64,000 nt of DNA from Novipirellula galeiformis (GTDB lineage Bacteria; Planctomycetota; Planctomycetia; Pirellulales; Pirellulaceae), in assembly GCF_007860095.1 (NCBI RefSeq), contig NZ_SJPT01000004.1, positions 95,160 to 159,159 of the forward strand, written 5' to 3'. Each line of letters begins with the position of its first letter. Position 1 is the stretch's first letter. The notes under the pieces were generated by a model. It was not told the DNA's origin, made no database searches, and was given only the letters and a program-made list of their open reading frames with translations. The position numbers were made by a program, and so were the translations under genes. Below are positions 25,949 to 35,614 of this stretch, piece after piece.

Positions 25949-27316
25949 ATGACCAACAACGTATTGCCGACTAAATCGTGCGAAGAAACCAATCGCTTCA
26001 TGAAAGGGCTTGCACGCCGCAATCCAGGGGAAATCGAATTCCAACAAGCGGTTAATGAATTCGTCGAAACGTTGATGCCGTACGTCTTGGAAAATCGCAA
26101 GTACCGCGACGCTCAAATCCTTGAACGGATGACCGAGCCCGACCGAATCATTACCTTTCGCGTGACCTGGGAAGACGACCGAGGCAACATTCGCGCCAAC
26201 CGAGCATGGCGAGTTCAATTCAACAATTCGATTGGTCCCTACAAGGGTGGATTGCGATTCCACTCCAACGTAACGCTTAGCGTGCTGAAGTTTCTCGGTT
26301 TTGAGCAAGTCTTTAAAAACAGCCTGACGGGCCTCCCGATGGGTGGCGCAAAAGGAGGGGCGAACTTCAACCCGAAAGGAAAAAGCGATCGCGAGGTGAT
26401 GCGATTTTGCCAAGCGATGATGCTCGAGTTGCATCGCCATATCGGCGAAGATACCGACGTCCCAGCCGGTGATATCGGGGTGGGCGGACGAGAGATCAGC
26501 TATCTGTTTGGCCAATATATCCGACTAGAGAATCGCTTTGCCGGAATTCTGACTGGCAAGGGACTGACGTTTGGCGGCAGCCTCGTCCGAACCGAAGCGA
26601 CCGGTTACGGATGCGTCTACTTCTGTGAAAACATGTTCAACCATATCGGCGATAGTTTGACAGGAAAAATCTGTACCGTCTCCGGTTCGGGTAACGTCGC
26701 GATCTACACCGTCGAAAAGGCCAACGAATTGGGCGCCAAGGTGATCACGATGTCGGATTCGTCGGGCTTTGTGCACGACCCAGCGGGGATCGACGCTGAA
26801 AAGCTTGCGTTCATCAAGGATCTGAAAGAGGTGCGCCGTGGCCGCATCTCGGAGTACGCCGAGCACTTCAAAGGCGTCACCTTTCATGCCAATGAGCGCC
26901 CTTGGTCGGTGCCTTGTGACGTCGCCTTTCCCTGTGCCACCCAAAACGAGATCAACTTGGATGACGCCAAGGTGTTGATCGCAAACGGCGTCAAGGCGGT
27001 CAGCGAGGGTGCCAACATGCCGACCGAACTCGACGGGACTCACGCCTTCTTGAAGGCCAAGATCCTGTACGGTCCGTCCAAGGCAGCCAATGCCGGCGGC
27101 GTCGCGGTTTCGGGATTAGAGCTGAGCCAAAACGCGTTACGTCTGTCCTGGAACCACGAAGAGGTCGACACCAAGTTGAAGACCATCATGCGTGATATCC
27201 ACGCCAAGTGTGTGATGCATGGCCAAAACGATGACATCGTCAACTACGTCCAAGGCTCGAACATCGCCGGATTCATCAAGGTCGCCGACGCCATGCTGGC
27301 TTACGGCGTCTCCTAA
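25949..27316 (+). CDS. gdhA: NADP-type glutamate dehydrogenase
   Basis: Reversible amination of 2-oxoglutarate to glutamate, linking ammonium assimilation to central carbon. 455 residues, matching the ~450-residue hexameric class. Visible motifs are RVQFNNSIGPYKGGLRFH, the catalytic-lysine segment GLPMGGAKGGANF, DVPAGDIGVGGREI, the substrate segment RTEATGYG, and the Rossmann motif VSGSGNVA, followed by CATQNEI and AANAGGVAVSGLELSQN. Start ATG 25949 gives the usual N-terminus. It is monocistronic, with repeat-containing intergenic regions on both sides. Confidence 0.97.
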   Translation: MTNNVLPTKSCEETNRFMKGLARRNPGEIEFQQAVNEFVETLMPYVLENRKYRDAQILERMTEPDRIITFRVTWEDDRGNIRANRAWRVQFNNSIGPYKGGLRFHSNVTLSVLKFLGFEQVFKNSLTGLPMGGAKGGANFNPKGKSDREVMRFCQAMMLELHRHIGEDTDVPAGDIGVGGREISYLFGQYIRLENRFAGILTGKGLTFGGSLVRTEATGYGCVYFCENMFNHIGDSLTGKICTVSGSGNVAIYTVEKANELGAKVITMSDSSGFVHDPAGIDAEKLAFIKDLKEVRRGRISEYAEHFKGVTFHANERPWSVPCDVAFPCATQNEINLDDAKVLIANGVKAVSEGANMPTELDGTHAFLKAKILYGPSKAANAGGVAVSGLELSQNALRLSWNHEEVDTKLKTIMRDIHAKCVMHGQNDDIVNYVQGSNIAGFIKVADAMLAYGVS

Positions 27317-27700
27317 CACGACACCCGGTGCACGGATACGTCGCTCCGCTCGCTAAATTCTGGGGATCGTTGAACGTCATCTCCATCGCGACGCATCCGT
27401 TTTAAAGTTGCGTGTTTTTCATGACCCAACGTATAAGCGAGGGAATCCCCCCGCTTGACTCAGTCCCTCACGGGCGCGACGGGATGTGAGTTCCTGAGCA
27501 ACCAAGATTGCGCAGCTCCAAAACGCACAAGCGGAACTCCCAATGAAAACGTCTCGCTGAAATCTGTTTATACTGTCGGGGAAACCAATCTCTTGCTGCG
27601 TTTCCCCCTCGCCTGATCCAAACTCGAGCGAGCTCGCCAAACGCGCCGTGAGATCAGGTCGAGTGCAGCAGTAACCAGAACCCAACCTTGGAATGAATTC
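27317..27700. other. Intergenic region with degenerate palindromic repeat
   Basis: 384 bp between gdhA and the ceramidase-like gene. Around 27418-27488 lies a diverged family-1 repeat (AACGTATAAGCGAGGGA arm). No gene is apparent. Confidence 0.45.
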
Positions 27701-29092
27701 ATGCATAGACTTCTTTTTTTTGCGGCGGCGATTGCGGTATTGTTCAGTGGGAGCGAGTTTGTTGGCACGGCCAACTCCGGCGAACCCACTTGGAAGGTCG
27801 GCGCCGCGAAAATCACGATTACTCCTGACGAGCCTCTTTGGATGGCCGGCTATGGCGGTCGCAACAAGCCATCCGAAGGAAAATTGACGGACCTGTGGGC
27901 CAAGGCGCTGGTCCTAGAGGATGCCAACGGACAACGCGGCGTCGTGCTGACGTTGGACCTCGTCGGCATCGATCGCACGCTGAGCGAAACCGTTTGCAAC
28001 TCATTACAAAAAGCGTACGGCCTGTCACGCGAACAAATTACAATCTGCTGTTCTCACACGCACACCGGCCCCGTCGTCGGACTCAACTTGGCCCCCTTGC
28101 ACTACCTGGCCATTAGCCCGCCACAACAGCAAGCGGTTGACGCATGGGTCGAGAAACTGCAAACCAAAATGGTGACCGCCGTTGGCGAAGCGATCGATAA
28201 ACTTGAACCCAGCCAATTGTCGTGGGGCAGTGGGACGGCAACCTTCGCGGTCAATCGTCGTGAAAATGTCCCGGAAGCCACCGTGCCACAATCGCGCGTC
28301 GCGGGAACCTTAAAAGGTCCGTCGGACCATGATGTCCCCGTCTTGGCCGCTCGCAACGCCGAAGGCAAATTGACCGCAGTCCTGTTCGGCTACGCTTGCC
28401 ATGCGACCGTCTTGAGTTTCAATCAATGGTCGGGCGATTACCCTGGTTTCGCTCAAATGGCATTGGAAGAGAATCACCCCGATTGTGTGGCTCTCTTCTT
28501 TGCCGGTTGTGGCGCGGACCAGAACCCACTGCCACGCCGAACGGTTGAATTGGCACAGCACTATGGCCAACGGCTTGCGAACGCAGTCGATGCCGTTCTA
28601 CTGACCTCCCAGATGCAGCCGGTTGCGGGAACGTTAACCACGGCACTGAAGGAAATCGACCTGCCCTTGGCCGAGTTACCCAACCGTGAAGAAATCCAAC
28701 GCAACGCGGAATCGTCCAATAAGTACGAGGTTTCACGAGCGAAGATGCTGTTGAAGCAAATCGATGGTGGAACACCACTCAGTCCGACGTACCCTTATCC
28801 CGTCGGCGTGTGGTCGATTGGCGATGCGGTCCAATTCGTTTCGCTGGGCGGCGAAGTGGTCGTCGACTACGCCAATCGACTGAAGTTCGAGCTGGGCGGC
28901 ACACAAACCTGGGTCGCTGGGTACGCCAATGACGTGATGGCCTACATCCCTTCGCGGCGCGTTCTTGCCGAAGGGGGCTACGAGGGGGGCGGATCGATGG
29001 TCTACTACGGTCTGCCCGCTCATTGGGCGCCGGAAATCGAAAACAACATCGTTAACGAAGTGCATCGGCAAGTCAAAGCGGCTAAGAACTGA
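27701..29092 (+). CDS. Exported neutral/alkaline ceramidase-like hydrolase
   Basis: 463 residues with a signal peptide (MHRLLFFAAAIAVLFSGSEF). The mature start WKVGAAKITITPDEPLWMAGYGG is the characteristic opening of neutral/alkaline non-lysosomal ceramidases. Further landmarks are the metal-site histidines in CCSHTHTGP, the second metal region FGYACHATVLSFNQWSGDYPGFA, and FFAGCGADQNPLPR at the position of the catalytic-serine loop. That loop lacks the GDxSPN serine, so classical ceramidase chemistry is doubtful. Planctomycetes have many such diverged paralogs of unknown substrate. It is followed by a strong terminator and stands alone. Confidence 0.82.
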   Translation: MHRLLFFAAAIAVLFSGSEFVGTANSGEPTWKVGAAKITITPDEPLWMAGYGGRNKPSEGKLTDLWAKALVLEDANGQRGVVLTLDLVGIDRTLSETVCNSLQKAYGLSREQITICCSHTHTGPVVGLNLAPLHYLAISPPQQQAVDAWVEKLQTKMVTAVGEAIDKLEPSQLSWGSGTATFAVNRRENVPEATVPQSRVAGTLKGPSDHDVPVLAARNAEGKLTAVLFGYACHATVLSFNQWSGDYPGFAQMALEENHPDCVALFFAGCGADQNPLPRRTVELAQHYGQRLANAVDAVLLTSQMQPVAGTLTTALKEIDLPLAELPNREEIQRNAESSNKYEVSRAKMLLKQIDGGTPLSPTYPYPVGVWSIGDAVQFVSLGGEVVVDYANRLKFELGGTQTWVAGYANDVMAYIPSRRVLAEGGYEGGGSMVYYGLPAHWAPEIENNIVNEVHRQVKAAKN

Positions 29093-29152
29093 GCGAACGA
29101 CTCGGTCTCTGCGACCTATCCACGTGTGATCCACGCGAAAAGTGCCATTCTC

Positions 29153-29183
29153 AACGCCACCCTAGCGGTGGCGTTTTTTTTTT
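29153..29183 (+). terminator. Rho-independent terminator after the ceramidase-like gene
   Basis: Stem CGCCACC / GGTGGCG, loop CTAGC, followed by ten T residues. It is the same stem as the terminator at 24955, with a different loop base. Confidence 0.9.
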
Positions 29184-29230
29184 GCAGCGCGGAGCGAAAC
29201 CCGTGCGTGGCGCAACGGCGATAGAGCCGA

Positions 29231-29356
29231 TCTCTAGAGCAGATTAATCATTGAATTGAGATGTAGGGCTGGTTCCCAGCGGCCAACCACAAGCTCGCCA
29301 ATCACAAGCCGGCCGGTGAGAATCAGCCCTACAATCTATCTAAAATGCTCTAGAGA
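29231..29356. repeat. Intergenic palindromic repeat, family 2, with outer inverted repeats
   Basis: The core palindrome 29262-29333 has arms TGTAGGGCTGGTTCCCAGCG and, in reverse complement, TGTAGGGCTGATTCTCACCG. Outside it an exact 11-bp inverted repeat, TCTCTAGAGCA (29231-29241) and TGCTCTAGAGA (29346-29356), brackets the unit. It contains no ORF. The nested symmetry recalls a small MITE- or REP-like element. Confidence 0.8.
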
Positions 29357-29415
29357 AACCGAGCCCAAGGGATCCCATGAACAAAATGCACCTTTGGCGT
29401 TACGACACACTCGCC

Positions 29416-30042
29416 TTAAAGCAGACGATCATGTTCGGCTGGTAAGGACCGGATCGTTAGCGACAGCATCAACCAGTGGATGCCGCTGAAGATCAAATCG
29501 AGCCCAAGCATCAAACCGATCAACCACAGCGAGGCTTCGGGGAAATGGCGAATGACGACCACTCCGAACAACACCGAAACCAACCCGCTTAACAACATCC
29601 ACCCCCATTGCGAAAAACGATAATTCAGAGCCGCAATGACGCGAAACGCCCCACCCACGATGGCAAACGAGGCGACCAACAAAGTCAACGCCGCCGCGCT
29701 GTTAAGCGGGGACTCCGCCATCATCAAACCGATCACGGTATAGAAAATCCCCATCAACAATTGCACCAAAAACGCACTCCACTTCCCGGTGATGAACGAA
29801 GTGATGATGGTCGCCAATCCCGCAAACAGCAGTACGATGCCTAGCGCCATCACGACACCTAGCGTCGAGAACATGGGAAACGTCACCGCAAGCAAACCAC
29901 AAAGGATCAAGACGATTCCCAGCAAAAACAGTAGGTACCACGTCGTACGTAGGTGCTGCAGTTCGTGAACGATTAATTCTCCAATCTCGTTTGTGCCTCG
30001 GCTTGAATGTGACGTCGTGGGTGTGGAAGTGGACTCATTCAT
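29416..30042 (-). CDS. HdeD-like (DUF308) six-helix membrane protein
   Basis: From ATG 30042 (MNESTSTPTTSHSSRGTNEI) 208 residues. Six hydrophobic helices follow in pairs, each pair resembling the DUF308 repeat: LLFLLGIVLILCGLLAVTFP, LGVVMALGIVLLFAGLATII, LLMGIFYTVIGLMMAESP, ALTLLVASFAIVGGAFRVIA, MLLSGLVSVLFGVVVI and LWLIGLMLGLDLIFSGIHWL. The family includes E. coli HdeD, linked to acid resistance, but most members are uncharacterised. The longer frame from 30297 adds Arg-rich, low-complexity residues and is rejected as start. Confidence 0.85.
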   Translation of the reverse strand: MNESTSTPTTSHSSRGTNEIGELIVHELQHLRTTWYLLFLLGIVLILCGLLAVTFPMFSTLGVVMALGIVLLFAGLATIITSFITGKWSAFLVQLLMGIFYTVIGLMMAESPLNSAAALTLLVASFAIVGGAFRVIAALNYRFSQWGWMLLSGLVSVLFGVVVIRHFPEASLWLIGLMLGLDLIFSGIHWLMLSLTIRSLPAEHDRLL

Positions 30043-30844
30043 GGTATTGGTGCTTTGCAGACAAAAAGGGTGAAACGGGAAAAAACTCAGCTCATGGTGA
30101 TCCCTCGGTGCCCGACCGTCGTCCCTGCAATTACTCGCCGGTAGTCGGCAACGCACTTGTCGTTTTTGCGATACGAAAAATGCTCTCTCGTAGTCGCGTT
30201 GCCTTCGAAACGAGAACCTGCAAATCACAATACTCGGGGGCAGTAGAAACTCGGGCCCACGTGAACTTTGGCCAACGTGAACTCGGGCCATGTCCATGCC
30301 CTGGGCTGCTGTCTTTGAAGTTGCCCGTTCATCATGGCCCGAAGCGTAAGCTCCTCATTGCGAGAAGCTTAACAGAGTGAATCTCGCTCTTGACTCAGCC
30401 CCTCCCTGACGCTTCGGGTTATGATTTGCTTAAACACGTGACAGCAACGCAACTTCAAAGAATGACGTTCTATTTTGGAAGCAACGCTCGTACCAAACGC
30501 GTCGATTGCTTCAACTAGCTCATTTTTGCGTCGCTAAGCCAGTTCGCATTCGCCATGGTTCCCGCGTTAGGTCGATACAACCGTCGCAACGCCTAATCAA
30601 GCGAAAGCGGATCACCTCGAATGACTCTCGCCTCCCCTTTCACCGCGAGCGATGCTGGTCACAAATCGGGCGTGTTTTGATTACATGTGACAAAATGGAC
30701 CATCACGATCATCGCGTCCCTAGGACCGCCTGAACTCCTTAGGAATGATCCGCTCCGGCCAGCAATGTTTGTAGACGCGGAATTTGCCTTCGTAACGCCA
30801 GTTGCCCAGCTCGACTCGCGGTTCCTGCACCGATCCAACCCAAT
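30043..30844. other. Intergenic region with family-1 repeat, no gene seen
   Basis: About 800 bp between divergent genes. A family-1 palindromic repeat lies at about 30334-30424 (CCCGAAGCGTAAGC arm and GACGCTTCGGGTTATGAT arm). Nearby the phrase AACTCGGGCC occurs twice (about 30248-30290). No convincing ORF. Confidence 0.5.
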
Positions 30845-31378
30845 ATGAGAGTCAATCACATGCCCGCCATCCATATCCTGTTCGGAACAGTGTTACTGTT
30901 TTGGGGTCGCAGACTGTATTGGTTATTTGTGGCGATTGCAGGATTTCTCGTCGGAGCCCAATTGAGCGCTGCGATGTTATCGGAGCAAACCGAAATCATA
31001 CGGGTCTTGGCGGCGGTTGCGACCGGGATTTTGGGAGCGTTGTTAGCCATGTTGGCGCAACGAGTCGGATTCGCGTTGGCAGGACTCTACGCCGGCGGCT
31101 ACCTCGCACTGAGCCTAGCGGCGGCGACGGGTAGCTTGGACAACCCCTTGCTTTGGTTTGGTATCGGCGGTTTGATTGGCGCGATCCTCGCTGCGGCATT
31201 GATGGACTGGGCCGTGATCATCTTGTCCAGCCTGGTAGGTGCAGGAGCGATCATCACGGCATTAGGCCTATCACCCACCGTATCCGCAGCTGCGTTCATC
31301 GCCCTGGCGGCGATCGGAATCTGGCTGCAAGGTAAACGGCTACGCCCGCCTTCAAACGCGCCAACATCGCCCTCGTAG
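30845..31378 (+). CDS. Multi-pass membrane protein, DUF4203-like
   Basis: 177 residues (or 172 from ATG 30860) made almost entirely of hydrophobic helices rich in Ala, Gly and Leu: HILFGTVLLFWGRRLYWLFV, GFLVGAQLSAAML, VATGILGALLAMLAQRVGFA, GLYAGGYLALSLAAA, GGLIGAILAAALMDWAVIIL and ITALGLSPTVSAAAFIALAA. The glycine-spaced helices match DUF4203/TM7S3-type proteins. No enzymatic motif. It is preceded by a Pro/Ser-coding-like leader region without clear ribosome site. Confidence 0.7.
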   Translation: MRVNHMPAIHILFGTVLLFWGRRLYWLFVAIAGFLVGAQLSAAMLSEQTEIIRVLAAVATGILGALLAMLAQRVGFALAGLYAGGYLALSLAAATGSLDNPLLWFGIGGLIGAILAAALMDWAVIILSSLVGAGAIITALGLSPTVSAAAFIALAAIGIWLQGKRLRPPSNAPTSPS

Positions 31379-31591
31379 CAACCGTTGCAGTACGGCTATT
31401 GCAACGCGAATCCGAAGCAAATCGGCAACCTTCTTTTCTGCAAATTAGCCGTATTGGCGTTAGCCACGGTTCCCAAATTTAACTGACGCAAACGCCTGAT
31501 TGCGACGGCACCAAAGATAACGTCAGACAGCACCGTCGATCGAGATCTTCAAACGGACAACAATCTCACCAATCGTAGCGAGATCACGGGC

Positions 31592-32059
31592 TTATCGCAT
31601 GCGTCGACGCTTCGGTGAATGTGGTGCTTCCGACTCCGTTTCAATTTCTCGATTCGCAATCGCCGAGGATTGCCCAATGATGATGCCAATGACGATCAGC
31701 ATGGCAAACACAATCACGCTGCAGATGACGTTAGGCACTGCCCACTGCAGCGCCGTAGTGAACGTGCGAAACAGGAAGTACGTTACCAGTGTATGCACCA
31801 ACCCTAGAGCACAGGAGAGAACAAAGACAGTGGACGAAGGCGACAAGCCAAGTCGAAAGGTCCAAGGCAAGGGGCGGTCACCGATGTCTGGCGTATTTTC
31901 GTAATGCGGAATCATCCAGAAGTGCTCGGGAATCATAATCAGGCTCCACATCACGGCGTTAAAACCAAGGCTTGGAATCGCACCGTCCACGGCCAATGAT
32001 GTCACGCCCGCAGTCGTGATGATGGAGACGATGTATAGAAAAACGGCAACGTAAGCCAT
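31592..32059 (-). CDS. Small four-helix membrane protein, possible cassette gene
   Basis: ATG 32059 gives MAYVAVFLYIVSIITTAG, beginning directly in the first membrane helix; 155 residues with four helices (also MWSLIMIPEHFWMI, TVFVLSCALGLVHTLVTYFL, VICSVIVFAMLIVIGIII) and a polar C-tail. A TTG start at 32191 is possible but adds an Arg/Ser-rich stretch unlike a protein start. Not assignable to a family. An attC-like site lies ~180 bp upstream (32243-32340), so it may be an integron cassette gene. Confidence 0.6.
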   Translation of the reverse strand: MAYVAVFLYIVSIITTAGVTSLAVDGAIPSLGFNAVMWSLIMIPEHFWMIPHYENTPDIGDRPLPWTFRLGLSPSSTVFVLSCALGLVHTLVTYFLFRTFTTALQWAVPNVICSVIVFAMLIVIGIIIGQSSAIANREIETESEAPHSPKRRRMR

Positions 32060-32242
32060 GGTAAAGCCAATGCAGTGGTCGCAAGCGACGCGGGATAACC
32101 AAATGCGATCGCTCCGACTTCTTAATCGTCGGATCGACCGTGCGCTCAAACGTGACCGCTTTGGGTCTTGTTGATTTAAATCGAACGCCAATCAACACCC
32201 GCAAAGATTCTACCCGCGAAATTTGGTACCGGCCACCCAATC

Positions 32243-32340
32243 GGATAACCGCAGCACAACAACCCTGACGGACGCCAATTCGTGGCTGGCTTCCCACACC
32301 ATGCCTCACAACGAAACTCGGTTGGATCCATTCGTTACCG
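32243..32340 (-). other. attC-like recombination site (weak)
   Basis: Read on the minus strand it starts with a CGGTAACG box and ends with GTGCTGCGGTTATCCG, the second box matching the cores of the sites at 61133 and 58957. Inner arms are poorly paired. It precedes the small membrane protein at 31592. Confidence 0.3.
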
Positions 32341-33182
32341 GGGTTACCAAACTCAGGCTTCACGGACTGCGTCGTCGCACTCAAAAGGGTCGGGCGGCAT
32401 GGACTTGGCAGCGAAGCAACCGGATCGTTGATCGCTACTGACCGCAGCCGAAGATTCTGCACCCTATCCAAAAGATCGTTTTTACGCTGAACGGTCATCA
32501 GCATCCGGATAAAACAATCCTTCGCGTACGGATCGGTGCGGAGGCTGCGCCAGCGACGGCCATCCCTACCGCGATCCCCGCCGCAGCCTCATCCTGTTAC
32601 CCGGAGCACGATTAATCCGAACGGAACCTTCCGAGCACGAGTCGCATGTAAATCCTCGGCTGCCGGTGGCAGTTGGGCACCCCGTCGGCGGATCAGCCGG
32701 ACCGGGACTTTGGCGAAGCTCCCGTTCAGTGAGCGTTCGAAGAATTCGGGATCGGGTGCGGTGGAGGTAGCAACCGCTAGCAGGGCCAGACCGAAACCAA
32801 GCCGCACCAACTCGCGCTGCGTCGCTGCGAAGACGGCGGTTGCTTGCGCCACGATCTTCGTACATGTGGTCACCTGCTCAAGCAGACTCTCCATGTCGAC
32901 CCGCCGAACCCTTTACCCGGTGCGTTGACGGGGTCACCAATGACTCACGCTTTGGTGAAACCTTGGTTTGCATTTGGAAAAACTCTTTTGATCAAGAGGG
33001 GACGTTGGGTGCTGAAGTGATCGGCACTCAGGCGGTCTTCACCTTCCCATCACGAAAACGCCACTGTCGGCACCCTGCCCTGCGTCGCCGCTGGCTGAAG
33101 CGAGACTTACGGCCCTCACCACGCGACCAAACACCCCTCATTACAAATTCCACCCCGAGTGTCCCCCGATGCAAGCCAACCT
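32341..33182. other. Region without a convincing gene
   Basis: About 840 bp. A minus-strand frame (32589-32894, 101 codons) and an overlapping plus-strand frame show no recognisable domains; either could be decayed coding sequence. Nothing else supported. Confidence 0.4.
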
Positions 33183-33698
33183 TCACTTAAGTGTCGCTGC
33201 TTGAGTCCCACTGCCTGGGATGCGAGCGTAACGCCCGGCCCATCCACCAACACACACGGCGACCGGTGTCGGGAGCAGAAAGACACAGAACATCGCGACC
33301 ATCGGTGCCTCGGTCCATTCCACCTCCAGAAAGAATTGCTTGTCGATCATCCAAATCAGCCAGAGCCCAAGGAAGTGTAATGGTAGGTAGCCCAGCCAGG
33401 TCACATAGGGAACCACCCCCAGGCAGACACCGAAAAGCGAGGCGTAAAACCCAACGCCGATCACGACAATGAAGAATTGCCCGTAGTTCGGCGGCGATTT
33501 GAAAGGTGGTGTCAGCAGAAGTTCGATCGCAGCGACAGCGAGCAAAAACCCGAAGGTTCCGACCAACGCGCCACCGAGGCACCCGCAAACGCTCGCTTGA
33601 CCAGCAAGCTCCAGTCGAGTCTTGGGAATGCGAGCCGGCGCTGGGATCGACCCGCGGTCTGTGTCATCGCTTGGCGGAGCGAACGGGTTATCCGTCAT
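33183..33698 (-). CDS. Small membrane protein with N-terminal NPFAPP motif
   Basis: 171 residues from ATG 33698. It begins MTDNPFAPPSDDTDRG, the NPFAPP/NPYAPP tag seen in many planctomycete membrane proteins. Four hydrophobic helices follow: GCLGGALVGTFGFLLAVAAI, FFIVVIGVGFYASLFGVCLG, GYLPLHFLGLWLIWM and MVAMFCVFLLPTPVAVCVGG. Function unknown. The gene at 56262 carries the same kind of motif at its C-terminus, which may point to a shared membrane-protein group. Confidence 0.72.
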   Translation of the reverse strand: MTDNPFAPPSDDTDRGSIPAPARIPKTRLELAGQASVCGCLGGALVGTFGFLLAVAAIELLLTPPFKSPPNYGQFFIVVIGVGFYASLFGVCLGVVPYVTWLGYLPLHFLGLWLIWMIDKQFFLEVEWTEAPMVAMFCVFLLPTPVAVCVGGWAGRYARIPGSGTQAATLK

Positions 33699-34368
33699 AC
33701 AATCTCAATCGGAGAATGCCCCGGCCCATGCCCCGGTTCAGCGGGGACCGATAGTTGACTTTCCATTGGAGAAAACACAGCAAACCGCCCTCCTGGGCAT
33801 GACGTGGTGCTGGCCTTCGCGGAGTGAACAGAGTCGGCTATTCGCGTCCGGTCTCGTCGCCCATTAGCATACCACCGGATCATCGACCGCGCAACAACCG
33901 CCGCACGGCGTTTCGCCCACCGCTTTGAACCGCAACAAACAAAGACCGCCGAGTGGAGTTCGCCGAACAAGCTCAGCTGACGCTGCTTTTTCCTGTTCAG
34001 CTCGCTCGCAGCGATCGTTCCCGATACCGTTTCGACGATTGATGCTGCGAATCGATTGGTTCGACCGAAAATGCCGATTCGCCAATCGATCATGCCGATG
34101 ATTTGCAGCGGCAAATCGGACTCGGCCACATGCAGTGTGAACCGCAAACATCGCGGTGCCCGATCCTGAGGAAGGAAATGGTACCGAAGCAAATCGTTCG
34201 AGCGGTCCGTCGATGTCGCCAACGCATCAGCGATGCACGCACCTCAAACGCCACGACTGGATCACGAAACTTATCCTCAGCCCGAACGAAACACGGTAAC
34301 CAGGCCGCCGCCAATTGAACCATTGATTCCCCAACCCGCGTCGTCGGCCGCTATGGCTGACCGCATCA
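33699..34368. other. Region without a convincing gene
   Basis: 670 bp between two minus-strand genes. The longest frame (33695-34222, minus) has no recognisable features and a base composition like the surrounding non-coding DNA. It contains ATTCGCCAATCGA (around 34076), which recurs near 56879 in the cassette region. Confidence 0.4.
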
Positions 34369-34884
34369 CTATTTTGCTTGTTCTTTCAATTGCGATAACG
34401 CTTCGTGCCAAAAGTCGTTCTCTTCAACGGTTTCGGGGAAGAACAGCCCCACCATGAATTCTTCGAATGATGATTCGATCGGTTCCCAGTCTCCCCCTTT
34501 GAAGTAAAAGGTCGACACGCGATCGTTTATCTGATCCCAAATCAGCGGAGATCCTGAAGCATCGTTGCCAAGAATCAAATGTTGGCCACTCGTTAGCGGC
34601 GACGTTCCATCGGGATAGTAACCCGAAAGCTGTTCATGCCAGTATGCATTTTGCAGCGTTAGACGTTCTCTTTCGGGCAACTGAGGCGAGAGCCCAAACC
34701 AGTTAAAGTCGCCGAAAAAGCCGCCATCACATATCGCGAAAAGATCACGGATCGCTGGCGACGCTGGCAGATCTGACGGCCACGGCTCGTTGGCGGGTGG
34801 ATTGGCATGGAATACCAGCAGAGGAAACGTATCGCAGTCGCCCATGGACACTAGTGATCGCAACCATTCCCGCCAGTCGTTCAC
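34369..34884 (-). CDS. SMI1/KNR4 (SUKH) family protein
   Basis: 171 residues with a GTG start at 34884 (MNDWREWLRSL). The SUKH pattern is visible in SPAIRDLFAICDGGFFGDF, a Trp/Phe-rich core, HLILGNDASGSPLIWDQIND and STFYFKGGDWEPIESSFEEF, near the family's usual 140-170 length. Bacterial SUKH proteins often serve as immunity proteins to secreted nuclease or deaminase toxins, but no toxin is adjacent. An attC-like site sits immediately upstream (34900-34980), so the gene is likely a mobile cassette, as orphan immunity genes often are. Confidence 0.75.
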   Translation of the reverse strand: MNDWREWLRSLVSMGDCDTFPLLVFHANPPANEPWPSDLPASPAIRDLFAICDGGFFGDFNWFGLSPQLPERERLTLQNAYWHEQLSGYYPDGTSPLTSGQHLILGNDASGSPLIWDQINDRVSTFYFKGGDWEPIESSFEEFMVGLFFPETVEENDFWHEALSQLKEQAK

Positions 34885-34899
34885 GCGATGATTCCTGCT

Positions 34900-34980
34900 A
34901 AGTAGCGTTACCGGTCAACCGGCGGCGACAATTGCCCTTCCAACTCAAAACACCCAAATTCGCCGCTCGGGTGCATACGA
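34900..34980 (-). other. attC-like recombination site upstream of the SUKH gene
   Basis: On the minus strand it reads GCACCCGAGCGGCGAATT, then GTGTTTTGAGTTGG, then TCGCCGCCGGTTGACCGGTA and ACGCTACT. It aligns in order and spacing with the site at 59558 (GTTTTGAAGTGG, GTCGCCGCCGGCTGATCGGT, AACGTTCTGGC). GAGCGGCGA and TCGCCGCC form the inner stem. The core box is degenerate (GCTACT instead of GTTATC). Confidence 0.5.
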
Positions 34981-35614
34981 CTGGCCCGTCATTTTACGGA
35001 AGTTACCAACTCGGCCTCTCCCAATTGTGTTTGCCGTCCGTCAGCATACCAGCAAATCCTCGATCGCGTAACTCTTCGCTCCCTCTCTCCGCAGCATTCT
35101 GCGCTAACGGTGTTCTTGTTTCAACACAAAGGGCGCCGAGGCCCAAAAACGAAGGCAAAGATTCGGACGTCCGCCTAATATTTTCGCCAGACCGACAAAC
35201 CATCATCGATGACAGTGCACCTGACTCAGACCAAACCGCTTGACCTGCATTCGAAGCCTCGGTGTGCATGGGGCAGTTACAAATCTTACTCGGCAGAATC
35301 AAATTTTTGATGCGGCGCCGTGTTAAACTCTGAGGTTCACAACGGAGTTCTCACTGAACGCCCCCGGGGGGCTCACTCGCTTACGCATTGAGTTACAATG
35401 GACGCGAGCGTGGCTCGGTTCAACTCGAAGTCGAATGCGACATCCCCCAATGCGACATCGCTTGCCATCAGGTTGCATGCGTCGCGGGGACGAGTGAGCA
35501 ACCGCCAGGGGAATAAGACTCAGTGAGGCTCACCCCATCCAAAGTCTTGCTCCGATCTCCCGTCGCACTGTTTAACGTAATTTAGCGCATTAGAAAGATG
35601 AGAGGATTGACTCA
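34981..35614. other. Region without a gene
   Basis: About 630 bp before the secreted hydrolase. It includes a Gly/Arg-rich GC tract with CCCCCGGGGGG at 35366-35376 and no convincing ORF. The promoter of the next gene should lie near its right end. Confidence 0.4.

Noticed and set aside
32589..32894. Minus-strand ORF of 101 codons starting MESLLEQ
   Set aside because: It begins like a protein but has no recognisable domain, no ribosome site and an overlapping plus-strand frame of equal quality; kept only as an unassigned region.
33695..34222. Minus-strand ORF of 175 codons
   Set aside because: No domain or signal, it overlaps the start of the NPFAPP gene, and it shares short words with non-coding DNA near 56.9 kb.
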